From assembly GCF_000346465.2 (NCBI RefSeq), contig NC_034011.1, forward strand, positions 16,533,213 to 16,597,212: a stretch of DNA of 64,000 nt. Reading direction: 5' to 3'. The DNA comes from Prunus persica. Taxonomy: Eukaryota > Streptophyta > Magnoliopsida > Rosales > Rosaceae. The notes beneath the pieces are model-generated. The model was not told where the DNA came from. It was given only the letters and a program-made list of their open reading frames with translations, and searched no databases. Of the stretch, positions 46,753 through 59,732 are shown piece by piece. Numbering within the stretch: position 1 is the first letter of the stretch; every line of letters starts with the position of its first letter. A program made the position numbers and the translations under genes.

Positions 46753-49158
46753 TCAGTCGTGCAGTGTTCCCAATATGTCCTCATCTCGATATAGATGGTA
46801 CCTACAATGGCACAAATAGTTTCATGAGCATCAATTGGAAAAATATCAGGCATCACTTTGAAAGCATTCCAAAGCCTATGCACAAGAACTTTGAGAAAAG
46901 GCACACCAAATATTACTTGAGGTAAGACATCCTAATAATACCATGTGGGGGCTGGTGCCTTATTCTAACTCACACCCGAGATCTTGAGATGATTATAAAG
47001 AGATGTCATGTTTTATCTGCAGTTTCCACTTGTTCTTTTGGGTACAATGTGCATTTTCCATTTAAGTAAAATTCAACACCTTTAAAACATTATGGCTAAT
47101 TAGTCAAGCCCAAAACAAGATCAAGCTTGATTTGTGTATATTAATCAAATCGAGTCAAACGTAAGCTCTAAGTTGCCTGAAACATCCCAAACAATGCCTG
47201 AGTGCCATAGCTCAAACACAGCTAAGATTACTTAAAATTTCTCAACTCAAGCTGACATCCTTCTGTGAGCTAGAATTGAGCTTGAGCTCATACGAGAACT
47301 ATGAAGCCAAAACACAAGCTAAGAAAGATGCCTACTTGAGCGAGAGGGAGAATGGGGGCCATTTCCCATGAAACAAGAAAGATGCCTACTTGAGTGAATT
47401 CATTGAATTGTAATCCTAATCAATGACCCAACCAACATGCTTGAGGAGCCTAAGGCTATTTGTTGTTTATAGATAGATACATGCATATTGATATATGCAT
47501 GTAAGACATACATTAAAAAACTACATGGGCAATCATGGGTATAAGAACACAGAGACATGTCAATATGTAGATACATGTGACGACAAATACATAAGTATTT
47601 ATCAGTACCCATACTTATGCACAACACAACAGATTTGTATAACTGAAAACCATCGAATGAAAAGAATGCCACTCTCATTGTTTGGCTAACATGTCATATA
47701 TGGAAGGGAATTCATCAGCACAAAATCAAAGATCTGGTTTCCTTTATCTACAAATGTGAAAAACAATATGTAAAATAAAAGCCCCCATGCTTCAATGAAG
47801 AGCTTGCAAATCCAAGTTTCAGCTTTCAATATATCTAGATTGAATTAAGGTTCGCAAATTAGCATTGGTTCAATATAGTGCCAATAAAACTATTTGCATC
47901 ATGACAGGAATCTTTTCAACAAGTTAATTATAATCCTTATAAGCTAAATTATCTACTTAATCACTACTTCAAATTACATACCCTAGGCAGTTTATGCTAA
48001 TAGTCAACTGAAGCACTTAGGCTGAATTTACAGAAAAATGCTGAGGTACCTTGACTCCACCCCCATATCACAGAGACTACAGTCAAACTCATGAATGGAT
48101 CATGTGTCTCTGTAGTTTTCTTATATTTTCATGCACAAAGCACTCAATGCATCATGTATACTAAACGCATCTGTAAGTAGATACGTGAATATGCAGAAGA
48201 CACACACATCTGCTAACTTAGTAGTGCTTTACTTGAAAAATTACATCTAGATTTTAGACAAAGAAAATGTATGTCAAGATACTTAAGCAATAAGGCCCTG
48301 TGAAAAATATATACGTACTCTTTATCACCAAGCTTCACTTCAGTTCCTCCATACTCTGGTAACAGAACAGTGTCTCCTTCTTTCACAGTGGCAGGGATAA
48401 AGCTGCCCTCCTTATCACGAGTCCCAGGACCCACGGCAATGACTTTTCCAGAGTTAAGCTAAAGTGTAAAGCAGGAAATATTCAATTTTCCAAAAACAAC
48501 ATATATTTCAATCCATGCATGCCAGTTACTAGTTCTCCTTGAGGAGAAAAATTATACTTCCAAAATATCATTTTTGGACTCTTCTAATTGAGACAGACTG
48601 GAATTCATTTAACAGCAAAGCCACATTCATATTGCATAAAATAAAAGGCCTAAGTTCATGTTACTGTTTCTACCAAATTTCTGTATAAGAGGGAAATAAA
48701 TTAATTAAGGAAAACCCCAATTAAGAAATATATGTTTCGATGTGGATTTAAAACAAGACCCTTGCCTTGCTACCATAAAAGTAATCAAAAAAGGATTAAA
48801 ATGTGAGAGAGAGCAAAAAATCAAAAGCCTATACTATCTAACATTCCACTACTTTAAAATCCAAGAAAACAAAAACCCACAGCCATAGCCCGGTATCAGT
48901 CAAACACCAGCGACCCAATTCTGTTCCAAAGAGGATCCACATCCCAGAAACCAGAGACTACTCTAATTTTCATTTTATGTCATTATCCTCGAGTTTCTCA
49001 GGAAACAAACACAATAATGAGAAAGTAGGGGGTGATTAAAATGGTAAGTATACCTTGGCGGACTTCTCAGGGAGTAAGATTCCGGTAGTGGTTTTTGATG
49101 GAGGGACAATTCTCTCAACAAGAACACGATTCAACAGTGGAACCAAACGCTTCGCCAT
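46753..49158 (-). CDS. CPN10: Cpn10/GroES-type co-chaperonin (mitochondrial 10 kDa)
   Basis: Three exons on -, 49158-49054, 48458-48319 and 46801-46753, give 97 residues with matching phases (GA|G across the last intron). Cpn10 forms a heptameric lid on Cpn60 for ATP-dependent folding. Residues 1-35 hold the N-terminal strand (MAKRLVPLLNRVLVER) and the mobile-loop region (PPSKTTTGILLPEK). The middle has NSGKVIAVGPG, then KEGDTVLLPEYGGTEVKLGD, and the end is DKEYHLYRDEDILGTLHD. The short length and lack of an extra transit peptide or second GroES unit argue for the mitochondrial type rather than the double-domain plastid Cpn20 or the plastid Cpn10. The first intron is about 0.6 kb and the second about 1.5 kb. 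Confidence 0.94.
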
Positions 49159-49676
49159 CAGAAAATTGGCAAACAGCACACTGAGGGTAAGAGTAAGCCT
49201 AAACTGCTAAACCCTTCAATCGAGTCTTTATATCTTGAGTAGGGTTTAGCTTTTTAAAGGGTTCGACCAAAAGTAAGTAAATGGTTTTTGAAGGGTTTAC
49301 CGTCTCTCAGCCCCTTGAATTTACATGAAAACCCTTTTTTTGCCATTTCCTTTCCAAAGGAAAAACTTTGAAAAATGACCCTTTTTGTCTCAATAAATAA
49401 ATAGTTGTTTTTTGAACAAATTACAAAAGACCACCAAACTAGGGGTAATTTTCAAGTTCATATATGCTTTTAGAGATATTTACAACTACATACTCAAACT
49501 CACGGAAAACCTACAATTTAACCCCTATGTTCCTTAAACTGTTGGTGGGTCTGTTAAATGCTGATATAGCAAATATGAGTCCCATTTTTTAATGACGTGG
49601 ATTCCACGTGGACAAAACCTATAATAAACAATTCTATGTTTTCAAAAATAGGTTTGTAAAAAGTAAATTTATATTT

Positions 49677-50835
49677 GATCACAAATGGTCCTTAAGGTTT
49701 GTCAAATTATCACCTTTGGTCCTTTATTTTATTTTATTTTTTATGACATTATTGGTCTTTTATGTTACACCTCACACATCAATTTGGTACATTAAAAAAT
49801 TTCTGTTAAATTGCTAATGTGGATGCCAAGTGGATAAACAATGTTTAAATTAATAAAAAAATGAAAAACTGATAAAAAAAAGTTTATAAATATATATATA
49901 TATATATGTTGGCAGTGGCAAAGCCACTCCTAGGCCCGGAGGTGGCCCTGCCCCCCCTAAAATGTTTTAATTCTCCTTAATCATATTAAATATAATAAGA
50001 GAATTTGTAAAAACCCCTTTTTAATTTAAATTGAAGTCCCCCCTAAAACAAATTAGACATAACTAAATTAGAAATTTTTAGCTTTAAACAGGTAATTATT
50101 GAAACCTTAGGTTTTTTATAAACTTGTATTTTTTACTTCCCCCCCCCCCCCCCCCTAAGTTTACAATTCTAACTCTACCCCTGTAGGTAGGAGATGGGGA
50201 TAGGTCTCGAGTGGAGGTGGGGCTGGAATTTGGGTCGTGGCTAGGGGATGGGTCTTGGGCGGGGGTGGGGGTGGGGTGGATCTCGAGTGGGGATGGGGGT
50301 TGTATGGGTGGCGTTGGGCTTGGGAGTTTTCTAGGTAGAGAGAAAAACATAGGGTGAGAGAAAGAAAGAGGGAGAGTGGGAGGGAGGTGGGGAAGGGGGA
50401 TTGGGAGTTTATGGGAGAAAAGAGAGTAGGGATAGAGAGTTGAGGGTGGGGACAAATAGATAAGAGGTGGAGGGTGGGGGAGACGGAAGGGGAATAAAGG
50501 GAATGGGAAGGTAGGCGAGATGGAAGGGGAAGAAGAGGGAGGCTGAGTTTATTTATTTATTTTCTCTTCTTTTTTTGAAATTTATATAATGTTAAACATT
50601 TCTTTTCTTAAAAAAATGTTAAATTATTTTATTAAAAAATATATTTTTTTAGATCCACGTGGCATGATCTCATTGGATATGTAGGCACCACATATGTGCC
50701 GCGTCATCAATTTAACATAACTTCATGGCAGAACCAAATTGATGTGTGAGGTGTAACATAAAGGACCAATAATCAACAAAAAAATATAAAGGACCAAAGG
50801 TGAAAATTTGACAAACCTCAGAGACCATTTGTGAT
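49677..50835. mobile_element. Nested TIR element with GGTCC..TTTGTCAAATT ends
   Basis: GATCACAAATGGTCCTTAAG at the left pairs with ATCACAAATGGTCTCTGAG on - at the right. Inverted similarity continues for about 150 bases (TTTGTCAAATT, ACCTTTGGTCCTTTAT, GTTACACCTCACACATCAAT). It contains a 16-base C run (50140-50155), a G-rich tract (50180-50540), and a short AT-rich centre. No coding. Confidence 0.65.
50140..50155 (+). repeat. C homopolymer
   Basis: About sixteen consecutive C, unusual for this AT-rich region; the exact length may be unreliable. Confidence 0.8.
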
Positions 50836-51655
50836 AAAAACCTATAAAAGAATGGAAATAATTAAAAAATAAAAGAGAAAAAGAAAAATCTCTCCCCCTC
50901 TTTCCTCCCAGGCCCCCAATCACCATGTTGACTATCCTCCCATCGTCCCACCCACCCAACCCCATCCTCCCCTCCACCATCACCCTACCACACCCAAACC
51001 GGCGACAACCTATACTCAAACTCAATCAATTTCAACCTAAAATCCCCAATTTCAGAATTAAACACCCATTCTTTCAACTTTTGGGTGAAAATCGGTGGAA
51101 GTGATTAATTCACTATTTGAATGAGTTAGAGTTACACAAATGGGAATGAGACTGTTTAAAAACTTAAATTGAAAATGAAAATGAAAAAAAGCGATCTCTC
51201 ATCCCACAATGGGTTCAAACCAAAAATCCAATCTTGCACAATTTCAAACAAATTATAAATAAATAAATAAGTAAAAATCACTCTCCTTCCCTCTTTTCCC
51301 AGCCCTCCCCCAATTGAACAAGGGCACCATGAGCTCCAGCGAGGTCTTGAGAACGTCCCCCATAATGGGTTGTGAATTTTTCGAGGTCGACGACGACCCA
51401 ACCATCTGGGCTTTACAGATCGAAGATTTCTAGGTCTAAGGGAGTGGACAGTGTCGCGCGTTGTTGACTGGGGACGGTCAATTTGAGAAGGGCAGCGACA
51501 AAGTGCTAGACTCCACAGTTGCCGGATGAAGTTGTAAGGATAGATTTGCTACGTTGGAGCCTCACAAGTTGAGTGGGGTATGGTGAGTCATGAGTTGAGC
51601 CTCGAGAAGTTCTTTTCTTGATTTGTCTTCTACAAAAAATCGAAGTTCTTGCATT

Positions 51656-51660
<5 letters not shown>

Positions 51661-51699
<39 letters not shown>
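51661..51699 (+). repeat. (GA)n microsatellite
   Basis: Nearly 40 bases of pure AG repeat next to the gypsy-like LTR. Confidence 0.95.
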
Positions 51700-51702
<3 letters not shown>

Positions 51703-51737
51703 CCCACGAGGATAGGCAAGTCTGCATCGATGGCGGT

Positions 51738-52284
51738 TGTTTGTGCAAATAATCTCGCGGGAGAATATTAGCTTTTAGATCATTCAGCCTTCGATCTTCC
51801 TTCTCTCTCTTCCTGTAAAAAAGATCGGAGTAAATAGACCACACCCGCGGGGTGGCGGCGGGAGCCGAGTAGAGAAAATATGGAGAGTGGAGAGTAGAGA
51901 GGGAGAGAAAGCTTCATGTATTTTTCTCGAGTATTAGGAGTAGGTTTTAGATGTACCTTGAATGATGAATGAGGTCATCTATTTATAGGAGCCTCTGGGC
52001 TAGGGTTTCGTAGAGAATATGCTGAGTTTATTCTCTACCTAAATTCGTAGGGATCGAGTCGAACTTAGATAATATCTGAATTAATGATATTATCTTCTCT
52101 TTATTAGGATAATGTCTAAATTAATAATATTATCTTATTAAATAAAGATAATATCATATTAATTAAGATATTTATCCCAATTAATTAATTAGCCAGATAA
52201 ACTGGTTCAATTAATTAATTTAAGACATAATATTCTTTTTCACGTGGCGTGCTGTGATTGGAGACGAAAATATTTCCTCCCACA
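51738..52284 (-). mobile_element. LTR of a gypsy-like retrotransposon (copy 2, reversed)
   Basis: Read on -, it runs from TGTGGGAGGAAATATTTTCG to TTGCACAAACA, with a TATA-like CCTATAAATAG and blocks shared with the LTR at 1903-2546 (CCACGTGAAAAAG.AATATT, TGTGGTCTATTTACT, AAGATCGAAGGCTGA). No polypurine tract or primer site flanks it, so it looks like a solo LTR. A clean 5-bp duplication was not found. Confidence 0.65.
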
Positions 52285-52642
52285 GTGATTCCGGCGGCGA
52301 ACTATAGAGGGGCTGGGTGTTTGGGTGGCGATGTTGGGTCTAGTAGGGTAAGTTGGGCCGAGGGGTTGGGAGGAGGAGAGGACAATGATTTTTTTTTTTT
52401 TTTAAAATGAAAATTAAATATTTAATATAATTTTAGTTATTTTGTATAATAGTTTATTATTTTTTGTCCACGTAGAACTCCATGTCATTAAAAAATATGT
52501 CTCACATTTGACATGCAAACATTTAACAGATTCACTGACGGTTTAGGTAACGAATGGGGTAAATTGTAAGTTTTCGTGAGTTTAAGTATGTAATTGTAAA
52601 TATCCCCAAAAGTAAGTACGAACTTGAAAATGATCCCATAAA

Positions 52643-53403
52643 AGGGGTACTCTCACACACACACGTACGATGCCAAGGGAGATTAAACTGTAAGAACCTT
52701 TTTGAGTATTAATTATTACATTATAAAGTTAGCTCAGTGCTGTATAAGAATTAAACTAGTAGATTCCTAATTTTATAACTCGTCTATGCAGTTAGACTTA
52801 TCAGATAATGATATGATAGGGCTCCTTAGTGTTTGCTGGGCTAAGAACTCTACTCTGTCAATGATAGGTTGGATAGAGATAGAGCTTAGTGTAAGCATAA
52901 AAGTATAGGCCCTGCACTCATAAACATACGCTCATGAAAGGTCCTAAACCATATTCAGTAGCCTTGAGTCTTTTGGTTTACTGATTGTACAGGTCTTGCT
53001 TGTCAATCATGTCTTCGTCTGCAGGTATGTATTCTTACATGTGGTATTAGTGCTACACTAACATGTTTAGGGTTCCGTCTTGCTTTTCTGTTGAAACTTT
53101 TACATGATCAAGAACATCGTTAATCTATTTAATATTTTTATTTTTATTTTTATGATCCTATATTTACAAGGGGACTCTACTGGATTTTCAGTATAAGTAT
53201 TCTTTCTTGGTTTGAAAATATAGATTAAGGGTTTTTGTTTTTGTTTTTTTTTGGTGGTGGGTAAAAAGTGCCAACAAGTGCTAGATGTTGGACAATTATA
53301 GGGTTCCAAAAGAGAATCCAGGGCAGTTTATGTCATTTTTCCTTTTTTTTCTTTGACCTTAAAATTAAACAAATTTTACAAAATTAGGGTTAGAAATAGA
53401 TTC
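52643..53403. other. Intergenic; no gene seen
   Basis: No recognisable coding. It lies between two TIR elements. Confidence 0.45.
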
Positions 53404-53983
53404 TAGGCTTAAATGTTCAAATAGTCCATGTGTTTTACATATTTGGCAAATTTAATCCTTTTGTTTTTAATTTGGTCAATTCAGTCCCTGTGTTTTACTC
53501 CGTTAGCCAATATTATCCATTATGTTAAATTACCTTTAAAAAAATTCATTAAAAATTAAAAAGTAATATAAAAAAATTGTTAAGTTCAGTTTATAATATT
53601 AATACAAATAACAAAATAAAAAAATTAATAAGAAATTTTGGAAAACCAATAGACTGTGTCCTCCACTCATATTTTGTGGGGGTGGATGGGATGGAAAAAG
53701 GAAGAGAGATGGAGGAGTTGTGGGGAGGGAAGGGAGGGCTCGGGCTAGGTTTCTTTATCCCTCCAAGGGTTTGTTGGTTCATAAATTTGTGCCCCTCACC
53801 TGGGCTAGGGCCCGATTCTTTGATGGCTCCAAGAGATAACCCATCAAGGAAACCTCCAATTGTTGTACTCATGATATTGAAAGGTGAGGCACTTTACTGC
53901 AATGAATGTGGAGCAGAGCAAAAGAATCAGTGAAAAGAAACTGAAGAACTTGGTTGCCATGTTGGGATTCGACAATTGAAAAA

Positions 53984-54020
<37 letters not shown>

Positions 54021-54313
54021 GGGTGGTGGCTGGGACTCCTCATGGTGGTTGTGGAGGCATGAGAACATAGAGGCTGTCGGGTTTCCACATTGTTTTTTTA
54101 ACATTTTGTTATTTAAATTCATATTTGTTTGCTTTGTAAACAGAACTTAATAATTTTTAAAATTTTAAATGAATTTTTTAACGGCAATTTAACGAAATGA
54201 ACAACATTGACTAACAGAGTAAAATACAGGGACTAAATTGGTCAAATTAAAAACATAAGGACTAAATTTGCCAATTGACTAAAACACAAAGACCATTTTA
54301 ACATTTAAGCCTA
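53404..54313. mobile_element. Long-TIR non-autonomous DNA element
   Basis: TAGGCTTAAATGTTCAAATAG at the left matches, inverted, TAGGCTTAAATGTTAAAATGG at the right. The match runs about 150 bases (GTGTTTTA, TTGGCAAATTTA, AATTTGG.CAATT.AGTCCCTGT.TTTAC). Flanks also look inverted (GGGTTAGAAATAG against GGGTTATAG), so the true ends may lie some 20 bases further out. The interior has a GA microsatellite (53990-54017) and GC-rich sequence with no recognised protein. Confidence 0.68.
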
Positions 54314-55239
54314 AATTCTATAACCCAAAATAAATAAATAAATGAATTTAAACCAGTAAGAAATTTTCTTGGCAATTCTTGCCATATTTTGTTCTTTTTC
54401 ATAATATAGTAAATTACCCAACGAAATCCCACTAACTAAAATTAGCAAAACAAATGATTTTAATCCCATCACTTTCGAGTCCCCTCACTTCAAGGTGCCT
54501 CATCCAAATATAATGTTAATGTTTTAAAATTTTATCAAGTGGATAAAGTTTAGTACGCCAAAAGACTTAAAGATTGGCTATAAAGACTGAATAATCGTTC
54601 TTTTCAACTTAATTCTTATCTTGGTTATTAGGGAGCTACTATTTATACAGAATGTTTAAGACTTTAGCCACTCAATTAGATGGTTGTTAGCACCGTATTT
54701 ATCTATTTTGTTGGTTCTAATTGAATGCCTTAATGATTTTCAGTTTGTATAATTTTTTGCAATGATGATTTATGAAAGAATATTTGAAATATAGATGGTT
54801 TGGATCGTTAAAAAAAGTATAGGGAACCCTAAAGGGTGTCCTTCAATAGAAGATAACAATTTGATGTAGAATACAACAACTGGGTCTAGCCCAATAATGT
54901 ATGTAAGAAACCCCCTCCTCTGTAATTTAGAATATTACTCATACTCAAAATAAAAAAAAGTGACAAATATGTAAAATAATACTCTTTGTATGGAAATACA
55001 AAGAATTAAAAAATAAAAAGAAATCAGAATGTATTTCGAACAAAAATTATCAACTGATAAGATAAAATAAAAGATAAATATGAAAAACTTTTGATAGGCA
55101 ACTGCCCAAATTCTGGAACACGTGGTCTCCCGCGTGGTTGCTGAGAGGTTAGTTTAATACTTTTGGTTCTGAGAAGGCTGTAAATAAAACAAAATGGTTA
55201 TTTTATTATTGGGAGACTGAGAGAGAGAGGGAGAGAGAA
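54314..55239. other. Intergenic and SINA promoter
   Basis: AT-rich. The last ~150 bases carry CACGTGGTCTCCCGCGTGG (55121-55139), a G-box-like cluster, and a GA-rich leader (55216-55238) just before the SINA start codon. Confidence 0.45.
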
Positions 55240-57862
55240 ATGGCGAGATTCGCGTTAGGTGGAGATGAAGATGGAGAAGGCGAAGGATCCCGTATTCCCA
55301 GGCCCAAGAAGCCTCGTCTCCCTCCTAATCTCCTTCCTCAATATCCCGCAGCTCGCATCGCCATAATCGAACAACAACCACTACAACCACCGCAACCACA
55401 ATCGCAACAACAGCTACGGACTGTTGAGGAAGATGAAGAAGCAGATGAAGAATCCGAAGGAGAAGAAGTGGAGAGTGAAAGCGAAGTAGAAGCAGACGAA
55501 GAGAGTGAAGAAGAAGAAGAAGAAGAAGACGAGGAAGGAGAAGAAGAAATCACCGTTGGCTGCTTACCGCAAGTAGGAAATTCCTACCCCGTACGGGTGC
55601 CGCGGATCATCGATTTGCTTCTGCAGAACCGCACAGCACAAGCCAACCACCAAGTGGGTTCTGCTTCGGCCAGCCTTACATCCAACGCCGGAGTCCAAGA
55701 GGGCAGTCCTCCTCCGATCTCACCCGTCACCGATGGGTCGCTTGTCTTCACCTTAGCCGACCCAGAAGTGCTTGATTGCCTCATTTGCTATGAACCCTTG
55801 ACCATCCCTGTCTTCCAGGTAAACCCTCCTCCCAAATTTGAATAGCCATTTTCGTTTCGATTGTTGGGTCTGCGTTGAAATTCTACGGTTATCTGTGGTC
55901 TTATATGATGGTTAATTTGTTTGCTTTGATAAAATTTCCCTCATTTGTTTGCTAGAATATTCAAGGATTCAATCCTGGTTGAATTTGATTTAGGATTGTG
56001 ATTGTAGTTCTGTAGATTCTTATTGTTCTGAGGTTAGTGCTTGTGGCCATTTAAGGTAATTCTTGAATTAGAGTGTGGACTAGGGAGCAGGATAAGAGAA
56101 GGGTAGTGTGGATTAGCTTGGCTTGGTTATGTTAGGTTTGTGGGATTGTGGAAATGGGATTAGTTAGGTTTGTGGCACATTTCTTGTTTGCCCCAATTGT
56201 CAAGAATTCTCCTGATAACAGCAAGATACTGCTCCTAGGATACACCCACTCCAAACCAAACACTTGTAGCAGGAAAATTAAAATCTGTGTGGCAAAGGTG
56301 CAGTGTAGAAAAATATGATCCACAAACTCCTCATTTTTACACAGCAAGCACACTGCGGAGAAAAACATGCATAAGGCCTTCTTCCCTGGAGCATTTCACA
56401 ACTGTTTATGAACCACCAGCCACGTGAAAACTTGCATTGGTTGTAACATCAGCCTTCCAAATGAACTTGAATGGTTCAAAAGGAGGATCCAATTGATGGA
56501 CGACCAATTGAAGGAAGAATGATTTGCAAGAAAAATTACCTGAAGGATGAACAAGCCATGATCTTTTGTCAACTCACCACTGGAGTGCAAAGAGACATAA
56601 TCCATTAAAGAGGCATGATGTAAGTATTGGAAGATGATTCTCCCATCCAAATACCTTCTCAAAGTCTTACCCTAACCCCTCTACCTACCACAAACTTTAC
56701 AAGAGGAGAGAAAGAGCGATACCCCCGAGAGATGTACTTCCAAGGACATAAGAATGTGCTCGCAACAACTCGAGAATCCCACCCATCAAAGTGTACTTTA
56801 CAAGACCCCAACTTCTTCTACTGTGGGATCCAAAAATGATAAGGGACAAGGATTACCACCCAAGGGAAGACCCAAATACCTTAGTGGAAAGACACTTGGC
56901 AGTGGCATCCAAATTCTCTTTTGGTTATGAATGTTGTAACACTGTCCCACCATATCAGTAAACAATAAACATAGGTGGCTTTTCTAATTTGTACGAAAGA
57001 ATTTATGGCTAGTTTTTTATTTATTTATCAGAAATGACTAGTTTTTTTATTTTTTATAATCCATTTCTTGATATTGTATTGTAGGACTCGTTATAGAATT
57101 TTATGATTATTTGCAGGGTTTTCCTGGTCTTGTGATTCAAGATAATTTATATTTTATGAGTATATAAGGGATGGGTTTGGTTAAAAATAAGGGCAACTTG
57201 GTTTAAATGTGACACAATTAAGTAAACAGGTCAGGTTAAGGCTGACTTGGATTTGACACAAAAACAAAATCACAGGGCACGACATGAATCCATTGTCACT
57301 GCTGTGTGCCTTTGGCATTCGAGAGCTTTGAAACATTTGACTTTATCTGATTGTAACAGTATTCATTTCTTTTGGAAGGCAAAGCTCCCCTGTTTGAGCC
57401 AACATAATTGATTCACTCATAAATTGTACATGGAAGGAGATTTCAAGGAATTTCCCTGACATCTTCCAAAATAGCTAATGCGAGTTTTAAGACAATTGTA
57501 AAATGCTTCTTACATTGTTAGAAGTCTTTTTTAGTTGATGCATCTGAATTTTGTTGTTGTTGGATTCTAGCGATCTTAGCGGTTATTTTTATATGATTCT
57601 TAAAATTTAGATCTACCAATAAACGTATATTTAGGTTAGATTGATTACCCAAGACCAAATATTTTCATTTGGTCTCCAACACAGAAATTTAACATTGACT
57701 ACCATGTTTGTTTATATATATATATATTTTTGGTTTTCTTTCTTTTCCTTCAAGAAATTTTGGTTCTTACAAAAGATAAAATAAAAGAAAAAGAAGCAAG
57801 CACTGGCCATTTAAGGGTCTGGTCAGATTCAGAGTAAGAGAGGGACAGATTTGAAAGATTTG

Positions 57863-57953
<91 letters not shown>

Positions 57954-59732
57954 GACCTCACGTTTTAAGAGAAATTGTTAAAAGATTTATTAAGGAAGAA
58001 TAGATGATTTTGTTCAACAGAAAATAAATTGAGAGAGTTGAGAGGGTGCATAACCTCCCTCTCCCATACATTTAGGCACAATCTTGTTTAATCGGGCCCT
58101 ACTTTGAAACTCATGGTTTGCAAGCTGATTTTTAGATTTTGCACCCCAACTCTTAGGGTTTAGTATAATCCAAAAGTTTATTCCCCTTTGTCATTTGCCT
58201 TTTGGTTAGAAATAGGACCTATTGGTCTCTCGTCTAAGTCATAAGCCTACGCAAACTCTTGTACACCACAACTGACAACACCGTGGTCCTTCACACATGG
58301 AGCATTTTCCCAAATAAAGTTTCACATTCATGTGTGCCTCTGTGGTTTATGTTTTTCTCAGTGTTGGAAATCTCCTAGTCAAATTCGAGTCTTTTGTTTT
58401 ATAATTTTAGGCATGTTGTAATTGTTGCCAAGTGTGAAGACAGTTAAGCAAGATATATGAAGATTACAAACTATGGAGTTCTTTGGTTCTTTAGCTTGTT
58501 GAGTTTGACTTTTAAGCTCAGGAAAATCCTTATATTGGTTTGCTTTGTCTCTCCGCAGCATAGATTGACAAGCATCAGTATCAAATATAATTAGTCATAT
58601 TTGTTTTTTTATCTGCATTTTCTGGGGTGAAGTTTTCAGTTATCAAACATGGCAAACAATTATCACAACATTTTAGCCTAGTATTGCCTACAAATTGAAG
58701 TTTTCTTCTTTCAACATTATGGCAACATTTATTATTTTATTTTTAAAATTATACAGGATGTTCGCTTCTAAAGTTTCTTGTTTTATTTTACTTTAATAAC
58801 CTTTTTAAGTGCAAGAGCCATAACCTTAAAAATATAAGTATCATAGGGTTAGTGATCTTTGATATTTATGATCTGAACCATTCTTAAAACAGTCTGCTAC
58901 ATTGCTTCTATGAAATTGAACCAAAGAGTCTAGGTATATCCTCAAGATCTGCATTATCTATTTTTATCCTGCTATCCAAGCTCTTCATTCATGTCATAAG
59001 TTTATTCATTTAACCTGCTAACTTTTGCATGCTTTCTTGGAAATTCAGTGTGAAAATGGGCATATAGCTTGCTCCTCTTGCTGCACCAAGAGTAAAAATA
59101 AATGCCCCTCCTGTTCCTGGCCCATTGGCTATAATCGTTGCCGGGCCATTGAGAAGATTCTGGAATCAATTAGAATTTCATGCCGAAACATCAAGCATGG
59201 CTGCAAAGAAATGGTAACTTACAATAAAAAAAATGAACATGAAAAGGCATGTATGTATTCACCTTGTTCATGCCCCCTTTCGGGCTGCAACTTTATCTCT
59301 TCAAGCAAGCAGTTATACCTACACTTCACCGTTAGTCATGTGGATTATGCAACACGCTTCCTGTATGGCATCGATTTTTCCATCACCTTAAATATTAAGG
59401 ACAAATTTCTTGTTCTCCAAGAAAAGAGAGAAGGTATATTATTTATCCTTGACAATCATGCTGAAAAACTTGGAAATTTAGTGTCGCTTCGTTGTATTCA
59501 ACCCATCTTCAAGGGAGGCTTCTACTATGATCTTCTTGCTAAAACCAACGGAAGTTCTCTCAGATTCCAGTCCTTCACAAAGAACTCTGCAGGCCAGGTT
59601 ATTAGCCCTTCTTCAACAGGTTACTTTATAATCCCTAGTGATTTTTTCAGTTCTGGCAAGCTCAACATGGATCTCTGCATATGGCGTAATGGTCAATGCC
59701 CAGCATCCTTTCAAAGTATTGGTGTTGCTTAA
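55240..59732 (+). CDS. SINA/SIAH-type RING E3 ubiquitin ligase
   Basis: Exon 1 (55240-55818, 193 codons) and exon 2 (59049-59732) join in phase 0 to give 420 residues. The N-terminus is plant-variable: a basic patch (RIPRPKKPRLPP), a Gln/Pro tract, then a Glu/Asp-rich tract of about 50 residues. The RING spans the splice: C180 and C183 in exon 1 (CLICYEPLTIPVFQ), then C194, H198, C201, C204, C212 and C215 (CENGHIACSSC, CPSC). The SIAH-type zinc fingers follow (ISCRNIKHGCKEMV, CPLSGCNFISS, LYLHFTVSHV), and the substrate-binding domain runs to the end. SINA proteins ubiquitinate substrates for proteasomal turnover. The intron position inside the RING is usual for plant SINA genes. The 3.2-kb intron contains a LINE fragment and a large microsatellite. 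Confidence 0.93.
56125..56860 (-). mobile_element. LINE fragment with zf-RVT remnant in the SINA intron
   Basis: On -, one frame reads CLLCKNEEFVDHIFLHCTFA, the zinc-binding domain found after the reverse transcriptase in plant L1-type LINEs. Upstream on the same strand, sequence consistent with the preceding region is spread over other frames (about 56400-56660). Frames are broken, so it is a dead fragment. It lies antisense to the host gene. Confidence 0.72.
57866..57951 (+). repeat. Compound (TG)n(AG)n microsatellite in an intron
   Basis: About 28 bases of TG repeat are followed by about 56 bases of AG repeat inside the SINA intron. Confidence 0.95.

Larger units (their letters stand above)
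49438..52642. mobile_element. Long-TIR DNA element (MULE-like) carrying nested insertions
   Basis: About 200 bases at the left (TAATTTTCAAGTTC, GATATTTACAA, TTTAATGACGTGGA..CCACGTGGACAAAA) recur in reverse at the right end (52435-52642). Very long inverted ends with a variable interior suggest a Mutator-like element, but I could not confirm a 9-bp duplication. The interior holds a second TIR element (49677-50835), gene-like CT/CCC-rich sequence (50870-51420), a GA microsatellite and a reverse gypsy-like LTR (51738-52284). Confidence 0.65.

Noticed and set aside
50096..50455. 119-codon Pro/Ser-rich frame on -
   Set aside because: Produced by the C run and G-rich tract inside a TIR element; low complexity.
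59025..59048. Start codon at 59025 for a stand-alone SINA protein
   Set aside because: The bases are the intron end (CTTGGAAATTCAG). Without exon 1 the RING would lack its first two zinc ligands.
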